Of a DNA stretch of 64,000 nt, positions 8,079 to 16,528 are shown piece after piece. Each line of letters begins with the position of its first letter. Position 1 is the first letter of the stretch. The DNA comes from Lachnospiraceae bacterium. GTDB lineage: Bacteria; Bacillota; Clostridia; Lachnospirales; Lachnospiraceae. Both the position numbers and the translations under genes were made by a program. Location: positions 1-64,000 of the forward strand of contig JAFRGQ010000083.1 in NCBI GenBank assembly GCA_017433725.1. Reading direction: 5' to 3'. The notes under the pieces were generated by a model. The model was given only the letters and a program-made list of their open reading frames with translations, was not told the DNA's origin and made no database searches.

Positions 8079-9293
8079 ATGTTCAGAATCAACGAAAACT
8101 ATAACAAGCTCCCCGGCAGCTACCTGTTCTCAACAATAGCGAAGAAGGTATCAGCCTACAAGGAAGCCAATCCGGACAAAGAAATCATCCGTCTCGGAAT
8201 CGGTGACGTCACACTGCCGCTGTCCGCACCGGTCATCGAGGCGCTGCATAGGGCGGTGGATGAGATGGGTGATGCGGAGCATTTTCATGGGTACGCACCG
8301 GATCTCGGATATGCCTTTCTGAGGGAAAAAATCGCGGAGCAGGATTTCCGCTTGAGGGGCTGCGAGGTTTACGCAGATGAGATATTTGTCTCGGACGGCG
8401 CGAAGTGTGACTCCGGAAATATTCAGGAACTGTTCGCTGCCGACACAAAGATCGCTGTCTGCGACCCCGTTTATCCGGTTTACGTTGATTCCAATGTCAT
8501 GGCCGGCCGTACCGGCACCTATGATCCGGTGACAGGTACGTGGAGCAATGTCATCTACATGCCATGCACCGAGGAGAACGGCTTTACGGCAGAACTTCCA
8601 GAAGAGCGCCCGGATCTCATCTACCTGTGTTTCCCGAATAATCCGACCGGTGCAGCCATCACGAAGGACAGACTGCAGAAATGGGTTGATTATGCAAATG
8701 AGAACGGCGCGGTGATTATCTACGATGCAGCATACGAGGCTTATATTTCCGAGCAAAATATTCCGCACTCTATTTATGAGTGCGCAAATGCACGTACCTG
8801 TGCCATCGAGATCCGCAGTTTTTCTAAAAATGCCGGATTCACCGGGCTTCGCCTCGGATACACGGTGGTCCCGAAGGATCTGATGTGCGGAGAAGCGAGC
8901 CTTCATGATATGTGGGCGCGCCGGCACGGTACAAAGTATAACGGAGCGCCGTATATCGTGCAGCGCGCCGGAGAGGTCTGCTATTCGGAACAGGGAAAGA
9001 AAGCCATTCGCGAGCAGGTAGCTTACTATATGGAGAATGCCGCCCGTATTCGAAGCGGGCTCACTGAGATGGGCTATTCTGTGTCGGGCGGCGTGAACGC
9101 TCCGTACATATGGCTTAAGACGCCGGACGGAATGTCGAGCTGGGAGTTCTTCGACTATTTGCTTCAGAATGCAAATGTCGTCGGTACTCCGGGATCCGGA
9201 TTCGGACCGAACGGAGAAGGATATTTCCGCCTGACAGCGTTCGGAACGCATGAAAATACGTTGGAGGCTCTTTCAAGAATCAGGGGAATCTGA
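8079..9293 (+). CDS. dapL: LL-diaminopimelate aminotransferase
   Basis: A 404-residue fold-type I PLP enzyme that makes LL-diaminopimelate directly from tetrahydrodipicolinate and glutamate, bypassing the succinyl or acetyl route. Family marks: N-terminal FRINENYNKLPGSYLF, LGIGDVTLPL, CFPNNPTGA, YDAAYEAYI and the Schiff-base lysine K250 in IRSFSKNAGFTGLRLG. Length is as expected. Start: ATG 8079 behind CAGGAGG that lies just after the dapF stop. Co-transcribed with dapF. No terminator is apparent before the next gene. Confidence 0.96.
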   Translation: MFRINENYNKLPGSYLFSTIAKKVSAYKEANPDKEIIRLGIGDVTLPLSAPVIEALHRAVDEMGDAEHFHGYAPDLGYAFLREKIAEQDFRLRGCEVYADEIFVSDGAKCDSGNIQELFAADTKIAVCDPVYPVYVDSNVMAGRTGTYDPVTGTWSNVIYMPCTEENGFTAELPEERPDLIYLCFPNNPTGAAITKDRLQKWVDYANENGAVIIYDAAYEAYISEQNIPHSIYECANARTCAIEIRSFSKNAGFTGLRLGYTVVPKDLMCGEASLHDMWARRHGTKYNGAPYIVQRAGEVCYSEQGKKAIREQVAYYMENAARIRSGLTEMGYSVSGGVNAPYIWLKTPDGMSSWEFFDYLLQNANVVGTPGSGFGPNGEGYFRLTAFGTHENTLEALSRIRGI

Positions 9294-9395
9294 CGAATCC
9301 CCGGTATCTTGTTTCTGTGCCTCTTGTGTGATACAATACGCGCATACATCCAGTATTAGACATGAAAAAATACATCATGCAAGGAGGTACATAGA

Positions 9396-10652
9396 ATGAG
9401 AAAGAAATTAGCGGGTTTGATTATTGCCATGACAGCGATGGCAGCCATGGCCGCCTGTGGAAATTCAGGGGCATCGCAGACCGGCGCTCCTGCCGCGGCG
9501 ACTGCGACACCGGAGCCGGTCGTCCAGGAGTCAGCCGTCGAGACGCCGGTACCCGAAACTCCGGCAGCTGTCAGCGGAGAGATTTATCTTATATTGCCCA
9601 CGGAGACAGGCCTTTCCGCTCAGGAGGAAGCCGTCATTATGGGCGATGCAAAAAAGGAAGGATATCAGGTCACTGTCAAAACTTCCGAGGGTGACGCTGC
9701 AAAGCAGACCGAAGCCTTTGATGCCGCCATTGCGGCAAAAGCGGCAATGATCATCTGCGATAATGTTGATAATGACGCGACGACCGCCAGTATTCAGAAG
9801 GCGAGGGAAGCGGGAATACCGACTATTCTTATGAACAGAGGTATCGAGAGTCAGGAGTCCGCAGTGTCTCAGATCCTGACAGACAGGAAGCCGTGTATCG
9901 TACGCTTCGCGGAAATCTTTGCTGACCACATGGGAAAGACAGGAAATTATGCAATCGTCCATACATCTTCCAATACTGATACGGCTGCCTGCGTGGCTGC
10001 ATTTGCAGAAGCCATGAAGGGAGTCGAGTCCATGACTGCGGCAGATCAGATTGATGTGGATGAGTATAACATTGAGGCAGTAAAGGAATCGATCCGCCAA
10101 CTGCTCGCTAATAAACCTGAAATATCCGCCCTTGTATGCGGAAACGGCGTGCAGGCCCGTGCAGCTTCTGAAGTGGCGGAAGAGCTGGAAAAAGAAATGG
10201 CGGTCTTCTGCCTTGACGGAAATGATGATGCGATCAGCACCATGATCCTTTCCGGAAAAATAGCTGCAGCAATCGTGAAGCCTTCCGAGGATATCGCGAG
10301 GTCAGCAATCCGTGATGCAATTGCTTACCTGAAGAACGGTGCGACCGGAACGAATGCGAACATGTATTATGTCGGTGCGATCCTCACACAGAAGGAGACG
10401 ATCCTTGTCGTATCCCCGACGCCGACGGAAGGCCAGACAGGAACTCCTACACCGATCCCGTCGGCAACGGCTGCACCCGATGATTCGCTGACCGAAATCG
10501 AACTCGACGACAGTGATACCTCTGGGGCGGATACTTCCGAAGAGGATTACTCCGAGCCGGAAGTGGACGAGAACGGACGTGAACCGGGCAGCTTTGAGGT
10601 GGAAATTATTGACGAGAGCTTTGATGAGGGCGGAGAAGGAAGACCGCAGTGA
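9396..10652 (+). CDS. Periplasmic-binding-type lipoprotein (sugar ABC substrate-binding family)
   Basis: A 418-residue protein with a lipoprotein signal ending in the lipobox AMAAC (C21). Residues about 60-330 show the RbsB-like type 1 periplasmic-binding fold (IYLILPTETG; AAMIICDNVDNDATTASIQKA; IPTILMNRGI; ALVCGNGVQARAA). N- and C-terminal tails are low complexity: Pro/Thr-rich before the domain, and after it a PTPTEGQTGTPTPIP linker and a strongly acidic tail (about 370-418). It would sit on the outer face of the membrane and bind a sugar or similar ligand. No permease or ATPase genes are nearby, so it is an orphan that may serve a sensor or a distant transporter. Start: ATG behind AAGGAGG. 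Confidence 0.8.
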   Translation: MRKKLAGLIIAMTAMAAMAACGNSGASQTGAPAAATATPEPVVQESAVETPVPETPAAVSGEIYLILPTETGLSAQEEAVIMGDAKKEGYQVTVKTSEGDAAKQTEAFDAAIAAKAAMIICDNVDNDATTASIQKAREAGIPTILMNRGIESQESAVSQILTDRKPCIVRFAEIFADHMGKTGNYAIVHTSSNTDTAACVAAFAEAMKGVESMTAADQIDVDEYNIEAVKESIRQLLANKPEISALVCGNGVQARAASEVAEELEKEMAVFCLDGNDDAISTMILSGKIAAAIVKPSEDIARSAIRDAIAYLKNGATGTNANMYYVGAILTQKETILVVSPTPTEGQTGTPTPIPSATAAPDDSLTEIELDDSDTSGADTSEEDYSEPEVDENGREPGSFEVEIIDESFDEGGEGRPQ

Positions 10653-10659
10653 TTCGGTC

Positions 10660-10729
10660 AGGAGTGATGCCAGCGGACGCTGACCTTGAATCCCGCACCG
10701 AATTTTACGAGCGGGACTTGAACTCACGC
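10660..10729 (-). repeat. Palindromic element of the TTCAAGTC family, long copy
   Basis: The arms TCCCGC (10691-10696) and GCGGGA (10711-10716) form a hairpin. Read on the minus strand, GAGTTCAAGTCCCG... continues to TTCAAGGTCAGCGTCCGCTGG, which matches the segment TTTCAGGTCAGCGTCAGCTGA at 40113-40134. It sits between the binding-protein gene and proC. Confidence 0.6.
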
Positions 10730-10771
10730 GGAGTTTTCCTTATGTAAGTCTATGATGAAAGAGGTCTTATT

Positions 10772-11566
10772 ATGAAATTAGCGGTGATTGGATGCGGCAA
10801 CATGGCCAGCGCAATAATCGGAGGGATTATCGCGGAAGGGTCAGTGAAAGCGGAGGATATTACAGCTTCCGACAAGTATGCTGCGGCAAGAAAGAAAGCT
10901 TCCGATGCTTTCGGTATCCGGACAACGGAGGATAACAAAGAATGTGTAAAGGGAGCGGACATGGTGCTCTTCGCAATAAAGCCCAATGTTTTCCAGGTCG
11001 CGGGTGCAGAGCTTGCGGATGTCATCACGGACAGCCAGCTTGTTCTCTCCATTATGGCAGGCAAATCGATTGCGGATCTCGAGTCGGTCCTCGGCACAGA
11101 TAAAAAGATCGTTCGCTGCATGCCGAATACGCCGGCCCTTGTCGGTGAGGGTATCACAGGTTACTGCCCGAATCAGAATATCACAGCGGATGAGCTTAAG
11201 ATCTGTGCAGACGTGATCGCTTCCTTCAGCGAAGCCGAGCAGGTCCCGGAAAGTCTCATGGGCGTTGTCACCTCCCTAAGCGGAAGCTCACCGGCTTATG
11301 TTTATATGTTCATCGAGGCTATGGCAGATGCAGCTGTGGCTGATGGGATGCCACGGGCACAGGCATATCATTTTGCGGCGCAGACCGTGCTTGGCAGCGC
11401 GAAGATGGTCCTCGAGACCGGAAAGCATCCGGGAGAGCTCAAGGATATGGTATGCTCGCCGGGCGGTACCACGATCGAAGGAGTGACAACGCTGGAGCAG
11501 CTTGGTTTCAGGTCAGCCGTGATCGAGGCTGTCAGGGCGTGTACGGATAAGGCGCTCAACATGTGA
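10772..11566 (+). CDS. proC: Pyrroline-5-carboxylate reductase
   Basis: A 264-residue NAD(P)H-dependent enzyme for the last step of proline synthesis. The N-terminal Rossmann motif is AVIGCGNMASAIIGG (residues 4-18). VRCMPNTPALVGEG is the substrate-side motif, and the C-terminal domain has VTSLSGSSPAYVYMFIEAM and SPGGTTIEGV, both characteristic of ProC. Start: ATG 10772, with a weak GAGG site. It is a single gene followed by a convergent CYTH gene. Confidence 0.95.
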   Translation: MKLAVIGCGNMASAIIGGIIAEGSVKAEDITASDKYAAARKKASDAFGIRTTEDNKECVKGADMVLFAIKPNVFQVAGAELADVITDSQLVLSIMAGKSIADLESVLGTDKKIVRCMPNTPALVGEGITGYCPNQNITADELKICADVIASFSEAEQVPESLMGVVTSLSGSSPAYVYMFIEAMADAAVADGMPRAQAYHFAAQTVLGSAKMVLETGKHPGELKDMVCSPGGTTIEGVTTLEQLGFRSAVIEAVRACTDKALNM

Positions 11567-11573
11567 CAAATCG

Positions 11574-11664
11574 ATACTTCCCGCACAGAGAGAAGTCCGG
11601 TCATTACGTAAAAATGCATGGAAGGAATCCTGCGACCGGACTATCTGCCTGAAACGGGAAGTAT
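11574..11664. repeat. Large intergenic hairpin between convergent genes
   Basis: The outer arms ATACTTCCCG (11574-11583) and CGGGAAGTAT (11655-11664) are perfect. An inner pair AGTCCGGTC / GACCGGACT is also perfect. It could end transcription in both directions, but there is no clear T run. Its outer arm resembles that of the hairpin at 530-565. Confidence 0.65.
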
Positions 11665-11671
11665 GAGCGGC

Positions 11672-12115
11672 TCACATCTTTGACATTACGGAATTGTGGT
11701 ATCTCGGATCGTACGTGACGTCGCGGCCGAACCATGCAGGCGGCGTATATGCTTCAGCCTGTTCCACGGATTCGAACTCGATCTCAGCCAGATAAAGATC
11801 CTTGATCGGCGATGAAAAGTGGTCGAGTTCGATCTTCAGTCCGTCATCCAGAGGTATGATATAGCGAACTTTCGAGATAATGTGTCCGTCTGCTTTTGCT
11901 ACGAGATGCTGATAGGATTCCGCATCCAGCGGAAGATTGTACTCTTCACGTGCCATCATTCCGCCGCCTTTATATGTGAGGACGTACAGTTCATCCTGCC
12001 TGCGTACACGGACTACAGGGGTCGTATTGAGGTAGCCCTGCTCGATGATGTGATGAGGGTATTGCTCAAGATCGGAGGGGATGGTGTTTATGAGCCATTT
12101 GCGTTCGATTTCCAT
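11672..12115 (-). CDS. CYTH domain protein
   Basis: A 147-residue protein made of a single CYTH (triphosphate tunnel) domain. The diagnostic EIERKW at residues 2-7 is the ExExK metal/phosphate motif. Further charged tunnel strands include VRVRRQ, YVLTYKGG, KVRYIIPL, IELDHF and LAEIEFES. Family members bind or hydrolyse triphosphorylated substrates (thiamine triphosphate, inorganic triphosphate or nucleotides). It is small but complete for the bacterial stand-alone form. It is divergent from the DJ-1-like gene across a 17-bp palindrome. Substrate unknown. Confidence 0.85.
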   Translation of the reverse strand: MEIERKWLINTIPSDLEQYPHHIIEQGYLNTTPVVRVRRQDELYVLTYKGGGMMAREEYNLPLDAESYQHLVAKADGHIISKVRYIIPLDDGLKIELDHFSSPIKDLYLAEIEFESVEQAEAYTPPAWFGRDVTYDPRYHNSVMSKM

Positions 12116-12192
12116 ATATTTTCCTTCCTTAATAATGAATTATGCGGATGCTTGAGACCGCAAGTTCGGCATGAAACGGAAAGTTTTCATTA

Positions 12193-12209
12193 TTAATACT
12201 TAGTATTAA
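12193..12209. promoter_or_regulatory. 17-bp palindrome in a divergent intergenic region, possible operator
   Basis: TTAATACTTAGTATTAA is an inverted repeat with one central base. It lies 77 bases upstream of the CYTH start and 95 bases upstream of the DJ-1 start, in the AT-rich stretch where both promoters must lie. A repressor or activator could act on both genes. No binding protein can be named. Confidence 0.4.
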
Positions 12210-12303
12210 AAATGATCGGTTTAAGCATATCATATTGTAGTGAATATTTGTAGAAACGATATAAAAATGTAAATATGTAATCTAAGAAATGAGGTATTTC
12301 ATT

Positions 12304-12861
12304 ATGAGCAGAGTATGTATTTTTCTTGCAGACGGTTTCGAGGAAGTCGAGGCGCTTACCGTTGTAGATTTACTGCGCAGGGCTGAAATCAAGATTGATA
12401 TGGTTTCCATCAGTGACACACTTCTGGTGCGCGGCCGCAGCAATATCGAGGTGACTGCTGATTTTATGTGGGATGATGCGAGACCGGAGCTCTCGGATAT
12501 GCTGATCCTCCCGGGTGGAATGCCGGGAGTTACTTATCTCGGTGAGCACAAGGGTCTCACAGATCTGATCAAAGAATATGCCAAAGACGGAAAGCTTCTC
12601 GCAGCAATCTGCGCAGCACCGACAGTTTTCGGACAGCTCGGGATTCTCGAGGGGAAGAAAGCGACCTGCTATCCGGGACTCGAGGATAAGTTGCTCGGCG
12701 CAGATGTCATCACAGATGAGCGCGTCGTGACAGACGGGAACATCACGACGAGCAGGGGAGTGGGAACGGCTATTTCATTTGCGCTCCGCCTGATTGCGAT
12801 CCTTAAGGATGAGGCGACTGCTAACAGAGTAAAACGGGGAATTGTTTACGGACATCAGTGA
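12304..12861 (+). CDS. DJ-1/PfpI family protein
   Basis: A 185-residue single-domain protein of the DJ-1/ThiJ/PfpI superfamily. VCIFLADGFEEVEALTVVDLLRR carries the conserved Glu, and AICAAPTVFGQLG carries the nucleophile-elbow cysteine. The block KATCYPGLEDKL and the end TSRGVGTAISFALRLI are DJ-1-type. Proteins of this branch act as protein or nucleotide deglycases, chaperones or oxidative-stress proteins; the exact role is not readable. Start: ATG 12304 with GAGGT eight bases upstream is preferred over the in-frame ATG at 12289. Confidence 0.87.
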   Translation: MSRVCIFLADGFEEVEALTVVDLLRRAEIKIDMVSISDTLLVRGRSNIEVTADFMWDDARPELSDMLILPGGMPGVTYLGEHKGLTDLIKEYAKDGKLLAAICAAPTVFGQLGILEGKKATCYPGLEDKLLGADVITDERVVTDGNITTSRGVGTAISFALRLIAILKDEATANRVKRGIVYGHQ

Positions 12862-12874
12862 TAAAGAATAGATC

Positions 12875-12901
12875 GGGAGAGGGTGAGAAGAACCCTCTCC
12901 C
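12875..12901 (+). terminator. Hairpin after DJ-1 gene, probable terminator
   Basis: GGGAGAGGGT and ACCCTCTCCC make a perfect 10-bp GC-rich stem with a 7-base loop. Only a weak T run follows, so termination may be partial. Confidence 0.6.
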
Positions 12902-12902
12902 T

Positions 12903-13020
12903 GTTACTATTCAGCAGCCTGTCAACGTATGCATATTCTGCGGCACCGGTATGCGTATTCATCGGTAAACTCTTGTCCTGCCTGATAAGTTTTTGTATCG
13001 GAAGGCAGCTGAATAGAAAC
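12903..13020. repeat. Fold-back repeat element, short copy
   Basis: It begins with GTTACTATTCAGC and ends with GCTGAATAGAAAC, an imperfect terminal inverted repeat. The inside shares GCACCGGTAT-CGTATTCATCGGTAAA-TCTTGTCC-TGCC with the element at 27701-27959. This copy looks like the left half plus the right end of that longer element. It carries no gene. Confidence 0.7.
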
Positions 13021-13060
13021 CCTCTCCTTTTTATGTCACAGAAATATTTGTAAAAAGGGA

Positions 13061-13090
13061 TTGTGATTTAATATACCCTTGTGCTATACT
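13061..13090 (+). promoter_or_regulatory. SigmaA-type promoter for tig
   Basis: TTGTGA at 13061-13066 and TATACT at 13085-13090 are 18 bases apart. This lies 84 bases upstream of the trigger-factor start. It probably drives tig and perhaps clpP. Confidence 0.6.
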
Positions 13091-13173
13091 GTCTAAATGT
13101 CTGTGAGATGCCACAGGGTGATATTATGTGAATAAGGAAAGACGAAGCAAACGTCTTTCATATAGGAGGAGTC

Positions 13174-14457
13174 ATGAGCACAAAGGTAGAAAAACTTGAG
13201 CATAGTATGGTCAAACTTACGGTTGATGTAGCAGCTGATAAGTTCATCAATGCAATTCAGACAGCATATAAAAGGAACAGAAAGAAAATCTCCGTTCCGG
13301 GATTCCGCAAGGGTAAAGCTCCGCTTCAGCTTATCGAGCGTATGTACGGACCGGAAATCTTTTATGAAGATGCTGCCAATATCGTAATTAATGAGACATA
13401 CGGAGATGAAGCCGACTCCACAGGTCTTGTATTCACATCCCGCCCGGAATTCGACGTTGATCAGATGGAGAAGGGTAAGGATTTCATCTATACGGCAACT
13501 GTAGCGGTTCGCCCGGACGTCAAGCTCGGCAATTACAAAGCGCTCGAAATCAAGAAACAGGAAATCAATGTGACAGACGCGGACGTTGATGCAGAGCTTG
13601 AGAAAGAGCAGAAGAAGATGTCCCGCAGAATCGACGTTACAGACCGTGCTGTTCTCGATGGCGACACAGTCGACATCGACTATGAAGGCAAGGTCGACGG
13701 CGTGGCATTTGACGGCGGCACAGCCAAGGGACAGAAGCTTACAATCGGTTCCGGCACATTCATTCCGGGATTCGAGGAGAAGCTTGTAGGAACGGAAATC
13801 GGTGAGACAAAAGACATTACCGTAACATTCCCGGCTGATTATCATGCAACGGAACTCGCAGGTAAGGAAGCAGTTTTCACATGCACGATCAATGCGATCA
13901 CAGCAGAAGAGCTTCCGGAGATCGATGATGAGTTTGCGGCAGATGCTGGCTTTGATTCCCTCGATGAGTACAAAGAGGACCTGAAGAAGCAGATTACAGA
14001 GAGAAGAGAGAAGGCAGCTCAGACCGATCGCGAGAATGAAGCTGTAGAGAAGCTGGTCGAGGCTTCCGAAATGGATATTCCGGACGCTATGCTGGATTAC
14101 GAAGCTGAGCGTATGTTCGACGAATACGCAAATCAGCTCCAGAGCCAGGGCATCCCGGTCGACATGTATCTGCAGTATCAGGGATTTGACAGAGAGAAGT
14201 TCATGGATACTCTGAAGCCGCAGGCAGAGAAGAGAATCCAGTCCCGTCTTGTACTGGAGGAAGTTGTTAAGGCTGAGAATATCGAGGCTTCTGACGAAGA
14301 TATCGAGAAGGAAATCGCTGATATGGCAACACAGTATTCTATGGAAGCCGATAGGATCAGAGAACTGGTCGGCGAGACGGGCTTAGAGCAGATGAAGAAA
14401 GACATTGCTGTTCAGAATGCTCTCACATTCCTGGTAGAGAATGCAATCGAGATCTGA
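13174..14457 (+). CDS. tig: Trigger factor
   Basis: A 427-residue ribosome-associated chaperone and peptidyl-prolyl isomerase. The N-terminal ribosome-docking signature is VPGFRKGKAP (about 48-57). An FKBP-type isomerase domain follows (VDIDYEGKVDGVAFDGG; FIPGFEEKLVG), then the long helical C-terminal domain that cradles nascent chains. The strongly acidic, helical C-terminus and overall length are as in other Firmicutes. Start: ATG behind AGGAGG. It heads the tig-clpP-clpX-lon group, 33 bases before clpP. Confidence 0.98.
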   Translation: MSTKVEKLEHSMVKLTVDVAADKFINAIQTAYKRNRKKISVPGFRKGKAPLQLIERMYGPEIFYEDAANIVINETYGDEADSTGLVFTSRPEFDVDQMEKGKDFIYTATVAVRPDVKLGNYKALEIKKQEINVTDADVDAELEKEQKKMSRRIDVTDRAVLDGDTVDIDYEGKVDGVAFDGGTAKGQKLTIGSGTFIPGFEEKLVGTEIGETKDITVTFPADYHATELAGKEAVFTCTINAITAEELPEIDDEFAADAGFDSLDEYKEDLKKQITERREKAAQTDRENEAVEKLVEASEMDIPDAMLDYEAERMFDEYANQLQSQGIPVDMYLQYQGFDREKFMDTLKPQAEKRIQSRLVLEEVVKAENIEASDEDIEKEIADMATQYSMEADRIRELVGETGLEQMKKDIAVQNALTFLVENAIEI

Positions 14458-14490
14458 TAACGCATCTGCTTTCCCCAAGGAGGTGAACAC

Positions 14491-15078
14491 ATGAACAATG
14501 TACTTGTACCTTACGTCATTGAGCAGACCCCGCAGGGCGAGAGAAGCTATGATATTTATTCCCGTCTTCTGAAAGAGAGAATCATCTTTCTGGGAGACGA
14601 GGTGAATGATGCAACTGCACAGATCATTGTTGCGCAGCTGCTTTTCCTGGAGGCTGAGGATCCGGGTAAGGATATCAACCTCTATATCAACAGTCCGGGC
14701 GGCTCGGTAACAGCCGGCTGGGCAATCTACGACACAATGCAGTATATAAAGTGCGATGTGGCTACGATCTGCGTAGGCATGGCTGCCAGCATGGGAGCAT
14801 TCCTCCTCGCCGGCGGAGCAAAGGGCAAGAGACAGGCTCTTCCGAATGCTGAGATCATGATACATCAGCCGTCAGGCGGAACGAGAGGCCAGGCGTCCGA
14901 TATCAAGATTGAAGCAGAGCACATCCTGAAGATCAAGAAAAGGCTGAATGAGACGCTTGCAGCGAACACAGGGCAGCCGCTCGACATCATTGAGCGCGAT
15001 ACTGACCGTGATAACTGGATGTCCGCAGAGGAAGCCGTCGCATATGGTCTGATTGACAGCGTTGTGACAAATCGATAA
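14491..15078 (+). CDS. clpP: ATP-dependent Clp protease proteolytic subunit
   Basis: A 195-residue serine protease that forms the two-ring ClpP barrel and degrades substrates unfolded by ClpX. The catalytic Ser is in [13 protein letters not shown], the His in IMIHQPSGG, and the Asp follows in the C-terminal part (RDTDRDNWM). The N-terminus [23 protein letters not shown] is canonical. Start: ATG 14491 behind AAGGAGG. A terminator follows it, so clpX must have its own promoter or depend on read-through. Confidence 0.98.
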   Translation: MNNVLVPYVIEQTPQGERSYDIYSRLLKERIIFLGDEVNDATAQIIVAQLLFLEAEDPGKDINLYINSPGGSVTAGWAIYDTMQYIKCDVATICVGMAASMGAFLLAGGAKGKRQALPNAEIMIHQPSGGTRGQASDIKIEAEHILKIKKRLNETLAANTGQPLDIIERDTDRDNWMSAEEAVAYGLIDSVVTNR

Positions 15079-15087
15079 GGTAACTTT

Positions 15088-15122
15088 AAGACTCCTGTTC
15101 TCATTCAGACAGGAGTCTTTTA
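15088..15122 (+). terminator. Rho-independent terminator after clpP
   Basis: A perfect stem AAGACTCCTGT / ACAGGAGTCTT with a 10-base loop, followed by TTTTA. Confidence 0.92.
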
Positions 15123-15166
15123 TCGCATTTTACTGAATTATTGTATTTATCGCTTAAGGAGTAATT

Positions 15167-16468
15167 ATGGCAGGAAGAACACAGCACAAATTACGCTGCA
15201 GCTTCTGCGGTAAAGCAGAAGACCAGGTCAGAAGAATGATAAACGGCCCGGCAGGGGTCAATATCTGTGAAGATTGTGTACAGATCTGCTCGGAGATCAT
15301 CGCAGAGGAGAACGAAGAGGAGGATAAGGCTCCTGTTGAAGGCATTCACCTGATGAAGCCGCAGGAAATAAAGGCTTATCTCGATGACTATGTCATTGGT
15401 CAGGACGAGGCCAAGAAAGTCCTTTCCGTCGCTGTATACAACCATTATAAGAGACTGCTCGCTCCAAAGGACCTTGGCGTCGAGCTTCAGAAATCCAATG
15501 TCATGATGCTTGGACCGACCGGTTCCGGCAAGACGCTTCTTGCACAGACACTTGCAAAGCTCTTGAACGTGCCGTTCGCAATCGCAGACGCAACGACGTT
15601 GACAGAAGCCGGTTATGTCGGTGAGGATGTTGAAAATATTCTGCTCAAGCTGATCCAGGCAGCGGACTTTGATCTGAGCCGTGCAAAGCGCGGAATTATC
15701 TACATAGATGAGATCGATAAGATCGGAAGAAAATCCGAAAATGCCTCCATCACGCGCGATGTTTCCGGTGAAGGCGTTCAGCAGGCACTCCTGAAGATCA
15801 TCGAAGGAACGGTTGCATCCGTTCCCCCGCAGGGAGGAAGAAAGCATCCGCAGCAGGAGATGATCCAGCTTGATACGACTGAGATCCTGTTCATCTGCGG
15901 CGGCGCCTTTGTAGGAATCGAAAAGCAGATCGAGAGACGTATGGAGTCCAAATCCATCGGTTTCGGCGCTGAGATCAAGAAGACCGAGAAGGAGAAGAAC
16001 GTCGGTGAGATCTTAAAGAGCGTCATGCCGGAAGATTTTGTAAAATTCGGACTCATTCCCGAGCTGATCGGCCGTATTCCGGTCGTGGTATCTCTGGATG
16101 GTCTCGATGAGGACGCGCTTGTACGGATCCTGAAGGAGCCGAAGAACTCGCAGATCAAACAGTATACGGCGCTTTTCGAGATGGACGGCGTAAAGCTTAC
16201 CGTCGAGGAAGATGCTATGCGCGAGATCGCTCACGAAGCTGTTATCCGCAAGACAGGTGCGCGCGGTCTGCGTGCGATCATGGAAAAGACTATGATCAAC
16301 GCCATGTATAATGTTCCTTCAGATGATACGATCACGGAGGTCATTATCACCAAAGAATCCGTGGACGGAAAAGCGGACCCGGATTATATCAGAGGAAAAA
16401 AGCCTTCAAAAGACGGAAAGCGTATTCTCAGGCAGAAAGAGCCTAAGGGAAAAATAAGCGAAATCTGA
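15167..16468 (+). CDS. clpX: ATP-dependent Clp protease ATP-binding subunit ClpX
   Basis: A 433-residue AAA+ unfoldase partner of ClpP. The N-terminal zinc-binding domain is visible ([11 protein letters not shown], then CEDCVQIC). The Walker A is GPTGSGKT, Walker B is [11 protein letters not shown], and the sensor and pore regions ([22 protein letters not shown]) are typical. Start: ATG 15167 after AAGGAG. It lies downstream of the clpP terminator and 60 bases before lon, so clpX and lon are probably co-transcribed. Confidence 0.98.
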   Translation: MAGRTQHKLRCSFCGKAEDQVRRMINGPAGVNICEDCVQICSEIIAEENEEEDKAPVEGIHLMKPQEIKAYLDDYVIGQDEAKKVLSVAVYNHYKRLLAPKDLGVELQKSNVMMLGPTGSGKTLLAQTLAKLLNVPFAIADATTLTEAGYVGEDVENILLKLIQAADFDLSRAKRGIIYIDEIDKIGRKSENASITRDVSGEGVQQALLKIIEGTVASVPPQGGRKHPQQEMIQLDTTEILFICGGAFVGIEKQIERRMESKSIGFGAEIKKTEKEKNVGEILKSVMPEDFVKFGLIPELIGRIPVVVSLDGLDEDALVRILKEPKNSQIKQYTALFEMDGVKLTVEEDAMREIAHEAVIRKTGARGLRAIMEKTMINAMYNVPSDDTITEVIITKESVDGKADPDYIRGKKPSKDGKRILRQKEPKGKISEI

Positions 16469-16528
16469 GAAGGTTCGCAGGAAGAAACGAAAGATGAAGG
16501 AAGCCCCGCGCGGGCAGGAGATTTATAT

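Noticed and set aside
8151-9251. Minus-strand 366-codon ORF
   Set aside because: It is the shadow of dapL and has no recognisable motif or ribosome site.
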